DNA of 64,000 nucleotides, from NCBI RefSeq assembly GCF_000971195.1, contig NZ_BBLZ01000002.1:372001-436000 (forward strand), in the 5' to 3' direction. The position numbers and the translations under genes are program-made. This document shows positions 36,244-44,602 of this stretch, piece after piece. The notes under the pieces are model-generated. The model searched no databases. It was not told where the DNA came from and was given only the letters and a program-made list of their open reading frames with translations. How positions within the stretch are numbered: position 1 is the stretch's first letter; each line of letters starts with the position of its first letter. The stretch is from Demequina soli. GTDB taxonomy: Bacteria > Actinomycetota > Actinomycetes > Actinomycetales > Demequinaceae.

Positions 36244-37701
36244 GTGGCCGCAGAGGAGAGGTACCGACAGGAGCTGTCGCGTTCGCTGTCGTTGAAGGAG
36301 AACATCCTCATCACGCTGTCGTCCGTGACGCCGGGCTCGAGCGTGTTCATCATCGTCCCGGCGCTCATCGTGGGCCTCGCCGGCGGCAGCGTCGCCGCGA
36401 TGGCGATCGGCGCCGTGATCGCGCTGTTCGTGGGCTGGTGCTACGCCGAGCTCGCGAGCCGCTTCCCCATCACGGGAGGCGAGTACACGTGGGCCGCGCG
36501 GCTGCTCGGGCGCGGCTACGGCTTCGGCGTGTTCGTGCTGAGCCTGGTCTCGGGCGTGCTCATCATCGCCGTCATCGCGTCGGGCGTGGCGCCGTACCTC
36601 GCGGTGCTGTGGCCCGGCTTCGACAGCATGTGGACCACGGTGCTCGTCGTGGCCGTCACTACCGCGGTGTCCGCGCTCACGATCTCCACCAACGCGTGGG
36701 TCACGGGCGTGTGCCTCGCGCTCGAGGTCATCGCCCTGGTGGTGCTCGCCTGGATGGGCTTCAGCCACGTCAGCCGCGGCCTGGACACGCTCGTGATGCC
36801 GCAGACGCTCGGCGCCGACGGCGGCCTCGACACCGTCACGTGGGGCGTGCTGTTCTCGCTCGTGCCCGTCGCGCTCTTCGCGTTCAACGGCTACGGCGGC
36901 GCCGTGTACTACGCCGAGGAGACCAAGGGCGCCTCGAAGACCATCGGCCGCGCGATCATGGTGTCGCTCGTCATCACGGTGATCGCCGAGATCGTCCCGC
37001 TCGCCGCCGTGATCCTCGGCTCGTCCGACCTCGAGGGCCTGGTGTCGGCCGAGTCGCCCATGAACTGGTTCCTGCTCGACCGGGGCAACGAGACCCTCAA
37101 CGTCGTCATCAGCCTGTCGGTCGCGGTCGCGATCTTCAACGCCGTCATCGCGGTCCAGATCCAGATCGCCCGACTCATCTACGCGTCCGCCCGCGACCGC
37201 TCGTGGCCCGGCGCCGTCGACCGGATCCTCGGCTCAATCAACCCGCGCACCAAGACCCCGATCGTCGCGACCGTCCTCGTGGGCGTGGTGTCCGTCGCCG
37301 CCGGCTTCCTGCCGTTCGACTGGCTGCTCGTCGCGACCGGCGCGAGCGCGATCTTCATGTACGCGACCGTGGCGCTCGCCGCACTGCGGGTGCGTCGCGC
37401 CAGGTCCGGGCGCACGGACGGCTACCGCATGCCGCTGTTCCCGCTGCCGCCGATCATCGTGCTCGCGATCATGGCCTACGTGACGTATCAGACCATCGAG
37501 GCGGACGCGACGTCGCTGCTGATCTCGGTCGCCGCGATCGTGCTGGGCGGGCTCTGGTACGTCGGCTTCATCCACCCGCGCCGCGGCGACCGCTGGACGC
37601 TTCCTGACCCGCAGGACGACGAGGCCGAGGACGATGCGCCGGTTGCCTCCGCGGTCGAGCCCGGCGTGCACGAGGGCGAGTCCGAGCCGGCGGCGCGCTG
37701 A
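36244..37701 (+). CDS. APC-family amino acid/amine permease
   Basis: A 485-residue transporter with about 12 helices. The first helix region LSLKENILITLSSVTPGSSVFIIVPAL carries the small-residue break used for substrate binding in APC proteins, and EETKGASKTIGRAIMVSL is the conserved loop. The C-terminal 40 residues are acidic and cytosolic. The GTG start at 36244 has GGAGGGAG upstream. It is divergent from the TetR-DmpA pair and probably imports the compound that the peptidase acts on or releases. Confidence 0.9.
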   Translation: MAAEERYRQELSRSLSLKENILITLSSVTPGSSVFIIVPALIVGLAGGSVAAMAIGAVIALFVGWCYAELASRFPITGGEYTWAARLLGRGYGFGVFVLSLVSGVLIIAVIASGVAPYLAVLWPGFDSMWTTVLVVAVTTAVSALTISTNAWVTGVCLALEVIALVVLAWMGFSHVSRGLDTLVMPQTLGADGGLDTVTWGVLFSLVPVALFAFNGYGGAVYYAEETKGASKTIGRAIMVSLVITVIAEIVPLAAVILGSSDLEGLVSAESPMNWFLLDRGNETLNVVISLSVAVAIFNAVIAVQIQIARLIYASARDRSWPGAVDRILGSINPRTKTPIVATVLVGVVSVAAGFLPFDWLLVATGASAIFMYATVALAALRVRRARSGRTDGYRMPLFPLPPIIVLAIMAYVTYQTIEADATSLLISVAAIVLGGLWYVGFIHPRRGDRWTLPDPQDDEAEDDAPVASAVEPGVHEGESEPAAR

Positions 37702-37723
37702 CGCGCGCCCCCGACGCCACGAA

Positions 37724-37756
37724 GGCGCGGACCCCCGTCGCTCGGGGGTCCGCGCC
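37724..37756. terminator. Bidirectional terminator between APC permease and sugar kinase
   Basis: A perfect 13-bp stem (37724-37736 with 37744-37756) with a 7-nt loop between convergent genes. Confidence 0.88.
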
Positions 37757-37780
37757 CTCCGCGTGCCTCGCCGGTGCGTC

Positions 37781-39385
37781 CTAGCGGATCGCCTCGGTGG
37801 CGGCCCGCTCGATCGCGAGTCCGTCCTCGTACTGCTCGAGCCACGCGGTGTAGCCGGCGACGTCGGCCGGGTCGGGCTGCGCGACCTCGAGCGATGCGTC
37901 GGCGAACACGGACCCGTTCAGGTAGGCGTCGAGAGCGGTGCCGGTGTCCTTGCGCAGGTACTCCGCGAGCACCGCGATGCCCCATGCGCCGCCCTCGGAG
38001 GCGGTGTCGCCCACGGTGACGGGCGCATCGATCGCGGCGGCCAGGAGGCGCTGCGCCACGCCCGCGGTGCGGAACATGCCGCCGTGCGCGAACATCGAGT
38101 CGAGCTGGACGCCCTCGTCGTGCAGCACGCGCATGCCGAGGCTCAGGGTGCCGAAGGCGCCGTAGAGCTGGGTGCGCATGAAGTTCGCGAGAGTGAGCCG
38201 CGAACCGGGCGTGCGGACGAACAGCGGGCGACCCTCCGCGAGGCCCGTGATGGGCTCGCCGGACAGGTAGTTGTAGGCGAGCAGGCCGCCGCCGTCCGCC
38301 TCGCCCTCGAGCGCCGCCGCGAACAGCGTCGCGAACACCTCGTCCGCGCCGCCCTCGAGGCCCATCGCGGCGGCGAACTCCGTGAAGACCCCCGCCCACG
38401 TGCCGAGTTCGGACGCGCCGTTGTTGCAGTGCACCATCGCGACCAGGTCGCCCGCGGGCGTGGTGACGATGTCGAGCTCCTCGTGGACGCTCTCGAGCGC
38501 CTTCTCGAGCACGACCATCGCGAAGATCGACGTGCCGGCCGAGATGTTGCCGGTGCGAGGGGCGACGGCGTTGGTGGCGATCATGCCGGTGCCGGCGTCG
38601 CCCTCGGGCGGCGCGGCCACGGCGCCCGGCCGCAGCGTGCCGGTCGGGTCGAGCAGCGCCGCGCCCTCCGCGGTCAGCGTGCCGGCCTCCTCGCCTGCGA
38701 CGAGCACCTCGGGCAGCAGCGAGGCGACGTCCAGGCCCGGCTGGCGGGCGGCGACGAGGCCCTGGAAGCGGGCGAGCATGCCCGCGTCGTAGCCGCGCGT
38801 GGCGGGGTCGATCGGGAACATGCCGGACGCGTCGCCGACGCCGAGCACCTTGCGGCCGGTGAGGCGCCAGTGCACGTAGCCGGCGAGCGTCGTGAAGTAC
38901 GCGAGCTGCGGGACGTGCGCCTCCTCGTCGAGGATGGCCTGGTAGAGGTGCGAGGCGGACCAGCGCAGCGGGAAGTTGAAGCCGAGCACCCCGGTGAGCT
39001 CGGCGGCGGCGCGCTCCGTGTTGGTGTTGCGCCAGGTGCGGAAGGGCACGAGCAGCTCGTCGGCGGCGTCGAACGCGAGGTAGCCGTGCATCATCGCGGA
39101 CACGCCGATGGCGCCCAGCGACGTGAGGCGCACGCCGTGCTCGCGCTCCACGGTCGCGAGGAGGTCCGCGACCGCGGCCTGGACGCCGTCCCAGATGGCC
39201 TCGACGGAGTAGGTCCACAGGCGGTCGACGAACTGGTTCTCCCACGCGTGGCTGCCGGTCGCGATGACCTCGTGGTCGGGGCCGATGAGGCACGCCTTGA
39301 TGCGGGTCGATCCGAGCTCGATGCCGAGCGAGGTCTCGCCGGCCTCGAGGGCCGCGATCGCGGCGGCGTTGCTGTGCTGGGCCAT
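37781..39385 (-). CDS. FGGY-family carbohydrate kinase
   Basis: A 534-residue sugar kinase. The N-terminal phosphate loop SLGIELGSTRIKACLIG, the MMHGYLAFD region and the C-terminal ATP-side motifs GNISAGTSIFAMVV and TASEGGAWGIAVLAEYLRK fit the FGGY family (xylulokinase, ribulokinase and relatives). The exact sugar cannot be assigned. The ATG at 39385 is preferred because GGGAG lies 12 nt upstream; the longer frame is unsupported. It is alone on its transcript, with an operator-like GAACGTTC site upstream. Confidence 0.88.
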   Translation of the reverse strand: MAQHSNAAAIAALEAGETSLGIELGSTRIKACLIGPDHEVIATGSHAWENQFVDRLWTYSVEAIWDGVQAAVADLLATVEREHGVRLTSLGAIGVSAMMHGYLAFDAADELLVPFRTWRNTNTERAAAELTGVLGFNFPLRWSASHLYQAILDEEAHVPQLAYFTTLAGYVHWRLTGRKVLGVGDASGMFPIDPATRGYDAGMLARFQGLVAARQPGLDVASLLPEVLVAGEEAGTLTAEGAALLDPTGTLRPGAVAAPPEGDAGTGMIATNAVAPRTGNISAGTSIFAMVVLEKALESVHEELDIVTTPAGDLVAMVHCNNGASELGTWAGVFTEFAAAMGLEGGADEVFATLFAAALEGEADGGGLLAYNYLSGEPITGLAEGRPLFVRTPGSRLTLANFMRTQLYGAFGTLSLGMRVLHDEGVQLDSMFAHGGMFRTAGVAQRLLAAAIDAPVTVGDTASEGGAWGIAVLAEYLRKDTGTALDAYLNGSVFADASLEVAQPDPADVAGYTAWLEQYEDGLAIERAATEAIR

Positions 39386-39435
39386 CGGCTCCAACTCCCT
39401 TGTCATGTGCCCGCGCGCGCGGCGCGGGACTCCGA

Positions 39436-39450
39436 TGTGAACGTTCGACA
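39436..39450 (-). promoter_or_regulatory. Operator-like site upstream of FGGY kinase
   Basis: TGTGAACGTTCGACA has a perfect 8-bp palindromic core (GAACGTTC) with near-symmetric TGT/ACA ends, similar in form to LacI-family sites. A possible -10 box (TATGGT on the minus strand) ends about 7 bp upstream of it, so bound repressor would cover the transcription start. Confidence 0.5.
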
Positions 39451-39527
39451 AAACCATACGGGCAGTTCGAGCCTGCCACGTCACCGGAGGTCCCGCCTGA
39501 GGTCCGGGACATCATGCGCGCGCGGGT

Positions 39528-39539
39528 TAGCCTGAGCCC
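39528..39539 (+). promoter_or_regulatory. -10 box for a leaderless patatin mRNA
   Basis: TAGCCT (39528-39533), 6 nt, then GTG at 39540. Confidence 0.6.
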
Positions 39540-40526
39540 GTGACCGACCCCGCTCCCCGCCGGCCCCGCATCGCGCTCGCGCTCGGCAGCGGCGGCGCGC
39601 GGGGCTACGCCCACATCGGCGTCCTCGACGAGATCGAGGACCGCGGGTGGGACGTGGTCGGCGTCTCGGGGACGTCCATGGGCGCGCTGGTCGGCGGCCT
39701 CCACGCCGCCGGCGGGCTGCCCGCCTACCGCGAGTGGGTCGAGTCGATGACCCGCCGCGACGTCCTGCGGATGATGGACCCCGCGTTCAAGGGCGCCGGC
39801 GCGATGCGTGCCGATCGCATCATGCGCCGCCTCGACGAGATCCTCGACGGGCGCCGCATCGAGGATCTCCCGATCCCGTTCACCGCCGTCGCCACGGACC
39901 TGCTGTCCCAGTCCGAGGTGTGGTTCACCGAGGGCCCGCTGGTCGACGCGATCCGCGCGTCGATCGCCATCCCCACGGTCATCACGCCGGTGCGCCGCGA
40001 CGGCCGCCTGCTCGCCGACGGCGGGCTGCTCAACCCCGTGCCCGTCATCGCGCTCACGCCCGTGCATGCGGACGCGATCATCGCGGTCAACCTCGCGGGC
40101 AACGCGCGCGGCGGCAACGCCGCCGGCCCACCCGTCGAGCCGGGCGTGCCGCTCGTCCGGCTGCCGCGCCTGCGCCTGCCCGCCTTCCACATCGCCGAGC
40201 CCCGCCTCATGGGGATGATCACCCACCGCCTGCGCGCGCGCGGCGAGAGCGAGGACGATGCGCTGGGCGAGCCCGAGATCGTCCCGCCCCTCGAGGGCAG
40301 CGCGCCTCCCGAGGTCAGCACCCTCGACGTCATCGACCGCTCGCTGCAGACCCTGCAGAACACCGTCCAGCGCTACCGTCTCGCCGGGTACCCGCCCGAC
40401 GTCATGGTCGACGTGCCCGCCGACGCGTGCGGCACGCTCGACTTCCACCGTGCCACCGAGATGATCGAGCTCGGCCGCGCGCTCGCGCGCGACGCGTTCG
40501 ACGACTGGGAGGGCGCCCCCGCCTGA
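39540..40526 (+). CDS. Patatin-like phospholipase
   Basis: A 328-residue lipid acyl hydrolase. The oxyanion loop GSGGARGYAHIGVL, the nucleophile Ser in GTSMGALVGG and the catalytic Asp in DGGLLNPVP form the Ser-Asp dyad of bacterial patatins (RssA/YchK group). No signal peptide, so probably cytosolic or membrane-associated. The GTG at 39540 is favoured by TAGCCT 6 nt upstream. It is followed 81 bp later by an APC permease on the same strand with its own ribosome site. The natural lipid is unknown. Confidence 0.9.
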   Translation: MTDPAPRRPRIALALGSGGARGYAHIGVLDEIEDRGWDVVGVSGTSMGALVGGLHAAGGLPAYREWVESMTRRDVLRMMDPAFKGAGAMRADRIMRRLDEILDGRRIEDLPIPFTAVATDLLSQSEVWFTEGPLVDAIRASIAIPTVITPVRRDGRLLADGGLLNPVPVIALTPVHADAIIAVNLAGNARGGNAAGPPVEPGVPLVRLPRLRLPAFHIAEPRLMGMITHRLRARGESEDDALGEPEIVPPLEGSAPPEVSTLDVIDRSLQTLQNTVQRYRLAGYPPDVMVDVPADACGTLDFHRATEMIELGRALARDAFDDWEGAPA

Positions 40527-40607
40527 GACCGGTCCCGCGCGAACGGGTCTAGCATGTCCTGCGGCTCAGGCGCATCCGTGCCGTGCCGTGACCGATGGAG
40601 GGTCCGC

Positions 40608-42050
40608 TTGTCCACCACCGCCGCCCCGCGCGCCCGCTCCGGCTGGCTGCACGGCCGCACCGCCCTGCTGATCGCCTTCGCCTTCTCGGTGATGGCGGAC
40701 CCGGTCTCCTCGGTCGCCTACGCGATCGAGGCCGCGCTGCGCGCGCTCGACGGCAACCTCGAGCTGCTGCTGCCCGCGATGGCGCTCGTGGTCCTGGTGG
40801 TCGGGCTCGTGGTCGCGAGCTACCACCAGCTGGTCGCACGCTTCCCCGAGGGAGGCGGCTCGGCCGCGGCAGCGGGCGGGGCCTTCGGCGAGGGCTTCTC
40901 GTTCATCCCCATGGGCGCGCTCGTCGTCGACTTCGTGCTCACCATCTCCATCTCGGTGTCCGCCGGATCGTCGGCGATCATCAGCTACCTGCCCGGGCTC
41001 GCGGAGTACCGCCTGCCGCTCGCGCTGGGCCTGCTCGTGCTCGTCGCGGGCCTCATGTGGTTCGGCCACCTGGGCCGCGCGGTGTTCGCGCTCCTCACCA
41101 TCGTCTTCATCGGCACGGCCGTCGCGGTCCTGCTGCCGGTGCCCGGCATGGAGGAGGCGACGCTCGCGCCCGTCCACGGCCTCACCCACAGCGCGCCGCT
41201 CGCGGTCGCGCTCGCGTTCCCCGTCGCCATGGCGCTCGCGACCGGCATCGAGGCGCCCTCGTCCGCGATCGCGCAGCTCGCCCAGCTCGACGACGCGGGC
41301 CGCCGCAGCTTCGGCCGCTGGGCGCTGTGGCTGACCCTCGGCATCGTGGGCACCCTCACGCTCGCCATCACGGCCGCGGTCGTGTGGCTCGGTATCGGCA
41401 TCCCCGGCGACGAGTCGACCCTCGTGTCCGAGCTCGCCCGCGCCGCGGACGGCCACGGCCTCTTCGCCGCCTTCCAGGCGGCGACCGCGATGCTCCTGCT
41501 GTCCGCCGCATCGTCCTCCTTCCAGGCCGGACCCGGCCTGCTCAAGGCGCTCGCCCGCTCCGAGGACGGCACGTCGCGCCACGGGGTGCTGCCCGCGATC
41601 CTGGGCCGCACCAACAAGCACCACGTGCCGATGATCGGCGTGGGCGTGTTCCTGGTCGCCTCGGCGCTGGTCGTCATCGCCGCGGGCGCGTACGACCAGC
41701 GGCTCGTGCTCTTCTACGCCGTCGCGGTGTTCGTCAGCTTCCTCATGGGCCTCGTCGCGATGGCCAAGTTCTCGCACCGCGACGGCCGCACCGGCTGGGT
41801 GGTGCTCAACGTCGTCGCGGCGATCGCCGTCGGCTTCACGCTTGTCGCGAACCTCATGCGCCCCGCCGCGATCGGCTCGCTCGCCGCGACCGCGATCGTC
41901 GCGGGCGGCCTGTACTGGGCGTGGGTGCGCGCGGGCCGTCCGCGCGGCGCCGCGCTCGCCGTGGCCGAGGCGGAGGCCGGCGACGAGCTGCCCGCCGCCG
42001 ACGGCCCGCCGGCCGATGCGGCCGCGCCGCAGGGGACCACCGGGGCCTGA
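40608..42050 (+). CDS. APC-superfamily permease
   Basis: A 480-residue transporter with about 12 helices. SVMADPVSSVAYAIEAAL in the first helix and FPEGGGSAAAAGGAFGEGFSF in the next loop are typical of APC proteins near the potassium/amino-acid groups. The TTG start at 40608 is chosen because GGAGGG lies just upstream; no in-frame ATG fits. A TAGCAT about 55 bp upstream may be the -10 box. The C-terminal 35 residues are Ala/Pro/Asp-rich and cytosolic. It is followed 2 bp later by another APC gene, so the two are probably an operon. Confidence 0.85.
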   Translation: MSTTAAPRARSGWLHGRTALLIAFAFSVMADPVSSVAYAIEAALRALDGNLELLLPAMALVVLVVGLVVASYHQLVARFPEGGGSAAAAGGAFGEGFSFIPMGALVVDFVLTISISVSAGSSAIISYLPGLAEYRLPLALGLLVLVAGLMWFGHLGRAVFALLTIVFIGTAVAVLLPVPGMEEATLAPVHGLTHSAPLAVALAFPVAMALATGIEAPSSAIAQLAQLDDAGRRSFGRWALWLTLGIVGTLTLAITAAVVWLGIGIPGDESTLVSELARAADGHGLFAAFQAATAMLLLSAASSSFQAGPGLLKALARSEDGTSRHGVLPAILGRTNKHHVPMIGVGVFLVASALVVIAAGAYDQRLVLFYAVAVFVSFLMGLVAMAKFSHRDGRTGWVVLNVVAAIAVGFTLVANLMRPAAIGSLAATAIVAGGLYWAWVRAGRPRGAALAVAEAEAGDELPAADGPPADAAAPQGTTGA

Positions 42051-42052
42051 CC

Positions 42053-43291
42053 GTGGAGCGCCGCGTCGGGCTCGTCGGGGCCACCGCCATCGGGGTGGGC
42101 TCGATGCTCGGCGCGGGCGTCTTCGTCGTGTGGGGCCCGGCCGCCTCCGCCGCAGGCTCGCGCCTCGTGGCGGCGGTCGTCCTCGCGGCGCTCGTGGCCG
42201 CGCTCAACGCCGGCTCGACGGCGCAGCTCGCGGCCGTGCACCCCGTCGCGGGCGGCGCCTACGCCTACGGCCGTGCCGAGCTGGGCGCGTGGCCGGGCTT
42301 CGCCGCGGGGATCGGGTTCGTGCTCGGCAAGACGGCGTCCGTCGCCGCCATCGGCCTCGCGATCGGCGCCTACCTGTGGCCCGCGCACGCGGCCGCCGTC
42401 GCGACCGCGGCCATCGCGGCGAGCTGGGCCCTCAACTCGCGGGGCGTGACGCGCACGAGCGCCGGCGCCGTGGTGCTCGCCTCGGTCGCCGTCGCGGTCC
42501 TGGTGGCCGCCGTCGCGGCGATGTCCGGCGCGGGGGCGGCCGGCGACGCGACGTTCGGCTGGGAGACCCCGGCCGGGGCGATCGCGGGCGTGACGCAGGC
42601 CGCCGCGCTGCTGTTCTTCGCCTTCGCGGGCTACGCGCGCGTCGCGACGATGGGGGAGGAGGTCGTGGACCCCGCGCGCACCATCCCACGCGCCGTCGGC
42701 GTCGCGCTGGCCGTGGTCGTGGCGCTGTACCTCGCGCTCGCGGTCGCGCTGCCCCGCGCGCTCGGCGCCGCGCTGCCCGACGCGGCGCGCCCCGTGGCCG
42801 ATGCGGCGGCCGGGACCTGGCTGCCCGCACCCGTGGTGACGGTCGCCGCGGTCGCGGCCGCCGCGGGCTCCCTCCTCGCGCTGACCGCCGGACTGGGCCG
42901 GACGGCGATGGCGATGGCGCGCGAGGGCGACCTGCCGCGACCGCTCGCCCGCACCAACGCGCACGGCGTGCCCGCCTGGGCCGAGGGCCTGTGCGCGGCC
43001 GTCGCGGTCGCGCTCGCGTGGGCCGGCGACCTCACGCTCGCGATCGGGGTGTCGTCGTTCGCTGTGCTCCTGTACTACGCCGTCGCCGGTGCGGCGGCGT
43101 TCCGCGCGTCCGGGGCCGGCCGGGTCGCCGGGTGGCGCATGCCGCGCGCGCTCAGCGCGCTCGGCGTGGCGCTGTGCGTCGCGCTCATGGCGTCGCTGCC
43201 GTGGCTCGCGATCGTGGCCGGGCTCGGGGCCCTCGCCGTCGCCGGGCTCGCGCGGGCGGCGGCGCGCGCGAGCGTCAGGCCAGGGCGCTGA
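42053..43291 (+). CDS. APC-family permease, second of a pair
   Basis: A 412-residue transporter with about 12 helices. RVGLVGATAIGVGSMLGAGV is the classic first-helix Gly-rich motif of amino-acid APC permeases, and GEEVVDPARTIPRAVGVAL the conserved loop. The GTG start is 2 bp after the previous stop, implying coupling. Its last 17 bp overlap the end of the convergent crcB gene (43275-43291). Composition is extremely Ala/Val-rich, as expected at this G+C. The substrate is unknown. Confidence 0.87.
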   Translation: MERRVGLVGATAIGVGSMLGAGVFVVWGPAASAAGSRLVAAVVLAALVAALNAGSTAQLAAVHPVAGGAYAYGRAELGAWPGFAAGIGFVLGKTASVAAIGLAIGAYLWPAHAAAVATAAIAASWALNSRGVTRTSAGAVVLASVAVAVLVAAVAAMSGAGAAGDATFGWETPAGAIAGVTQAAALLFFAFAGYARVATMGEEVVDPARTIPRAVGVALAVVVALYLALAVALPRALGAALPDAARPVADAAAGTWLPAPVVTVAAVAAAAGSLLALTAGLGRTAMAMAREGDLPRPLARTNAHGVPAWAEGLCAAVAVALAWAGDLTLAIGVSSFAVLLYYAVAGAAAFRASGAGRVAGWRMPRALSALGVALCVALMASLPWLAIVAGLGALAVAGLARAAARASVRPGR

Positions 43292-43646
43292 CGGCGGCGT
43301 AGCCTGCGCCGGCCGCCGCCAGGCCGAGCACGACGGTCGCCGCCACGTAGCCGGTCGCGGCGCGCAGGCGGCCGTCCTTGGCGAGCACCACCACGTCGAC
43401 CGCGAGCGACGAGAACGTCGACAGGCCGCCCGCGACCCCCGTACCCAGGGCGAACGCGCCCGCGGGCCCGAGCAGCGCATCGTCCCCCGCGGCGACCACG
43501 CCGCCCAGCAGGGCCGCGCCGAGGATGTTCGCGAGGATCGTGGGCCACGGGAAGACCTTGCGCGCGTCGAGCCAGCCGAGCGCGAAGCGCACGCAGGCGC
43601 CCAGGCCGCAGCCGAGCGCCGCGGCGGCGTACGCCCACCCGCTCAC
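43275..43646 (-). CDS. crcB: CrcB/Fluc fluoride channel subunit (second)
   Basis: A 123-residue membrane protein with four helices. GCGLGACVRFALGW, ILANILGAALLG and GGLSTFSSLAVD are the signature segments of Fluc channels that export fluoride; the Phe-box residues follow STFS. The GTG start overlaps the stop of the upstream paralogue by 4 bp (43643-43646). Gram-positive bacteria often encode two Fluc proteins that pair as a heterodimer, which fits this layout. No fluoride riboswitch is seen upstream of the operon. Confidence 0.9.
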   Translation of the reverse strand: MSGWAYAAAALGCGLGACVRFALGWLDARKVFPWPTILANILGAALLGGVVAAGDDALLGPAGAFALGTGVAGGLSTFSSLAVDVVVLAKDGRLRAATGYVAATVVLGLAAAGAGYAAVSALA

Positions 43647-44056
43647 TCGTTCTCCTCGACGAAGACGGCGCGCTCGTCCATCGGCGTGGGCGGCCGGTCG
43701 CCCGCCCACCAGCCCGCGCCGGCCGCGGCGACCGCGATCGCGACCGTGGCGAGCAGGATCGCGACGGCCTCGACCGCCGGCGCCTCGGCCGACCAGCGCA
43801 GCACGGCCATCGACGAGAACGTGGTGAACCCGCCCAGCAGGCCCGGCCCCACGGCGGGGAAGAGCCGCCACGGACCGCGCGCCTGCGTGCGCGCGACCGC
43901 CCACCCCAGCGCGAACGAGCCGACCGCGTTGATGAGCACGAGGTCCCACGGGACCATCCCGGCGGTCTCGGGGAACGCGGCGGCGACCGCCATGCGCAGC
44001 GCGCCGCCCACGGCGCCGCCGACGAGCACGAGGCCGAGCTGCGCGGCCCGGCTCAC
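43643..44056 (-). CDS. crcB: CrcB/Fluc fluoride channel subunit (first)
   Basis: A 137-residue paralogue of the next gene. GGAVGGALRMAVAAAFP, LINAVGSFALGW and GGFTTFSSMAVLRW are the same Fluc signatures in the same order. The last 15 residues are polar (PPTPMDERAVFVEENE). The GTG start at 44056 overlaps the DUF2505 stop by 4 bp, and its own stop overlaps the next start by 4 bp, giving a tightly coupled three-gene unit. Confidence 0.9.
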   Translation of the reverse strand: MSRAAQLGLVLVGGAVGGALRMAVAAAFPETAGMVPWDLVLINAVGSFALGWAVARTQARGPWRLFPAVGPGLLGGFTTFSSMAVLRWSAEAPAVEAVAILLATVAIAVAAAGAGWWAGDRPPTPMDERAVFVEENE

Positions 44057-44553
44057 CGCGTCAGCCAGGCGTCCGCCGCCTCGAGCTGCGCCGCGAGAGC
44101 GCGCTCCACGGCGCTCGCGACGGCGCGCTCCACCATGGACCCGATGAGCGGCACGTGGGCGGTGACGTCGCCCGTCGCCAGGAGGTCGGTGGCCTCGCCG
44201 TCCGCGGTCAGCCCGATCGCGCCCGCCACGTGGCCGGGGGCGCCCGCGATCTCGACCGCGAAGGTGCCCACGCGGTCGGCCTCGGTGGGCGGCTCCCACG
44301 CCTCCGTGTACGTGACCGCGAGGGAGCGGCCCACGAGGGAGCGGATCTCGGGCGGGATCGACGAGGTGGGCACGTCGGCGCGCAGCACGACCACGCGAGA
44401 CCCGTCGGCCGGCTCGTCCACGTCGACCTCCGCGGTCTCGGTGCCCATGGCGACCGCACGCGCGTGCGCGAAGCCGCGGTCGGTCATCATCGCCCAGACG
44501 TCCTCCAACGGCGCGTCGAAGCGGTGCGTGTGCGTGATCCTCACCCGTGTCAC
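44053..44553 (-). CDS. DUF2505 protein (START/SRPBCC-like)
   Basis: A 166-residue soluble protein. ITHTHRFDAPLEDVWAMMTD at the N terminus is the opening strand-helix of an SRPBCC/START-like fold, and GSMVERAVASAVERALAAQL is the C-terminal helix; both fit DUF2505. Such folds bind hydrophobic ligands; no ligand is known. It is first in the unit with the two fluoride channel genes. The start could be GTG 44553 or a GTG three codons later. Confidence 0.82.
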   Translation of the reverse strand: MTRVRITHTHRFDAPLEDVWAMMTDRGFAHARAVAMGTETAEVDVDEPADGSRVVVLRADVPTSSIPPEIRSLVGRSLAVTYTEAWEPPTEADRVGTFAVEIAGAPGHVAGAIGLTADGEATDLLATGDVTAHVPLIGSMVERAVASAVERALAAQLEAADAWLTR

Positions 44554-44590
44554 CCCCTCGGCTCAGGCTAGCGTGCCTCGCAGACGGCCC

Positions 44591-44602
44591 TAGGCTTGTC
44601 CC
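44591..44602 (+). promoter_or_regulatory. -10 box for a leaderless PdtaS-type kinase mRNA
   Basis: TAGGCT (44591-44596), 6 nt, then GTG at 44603. On the minus strand TAGCCT about 20 bp away serves the divergent DUF2505 gene. Confidence 0.6.

Noticed and set aside
44554-44602. Fluoride riboswitch upstream of the crcB unit
   Set aside because: The leader between the -10 box and the first gene is only a few nucleotides long and has no aptamer-like sequence.
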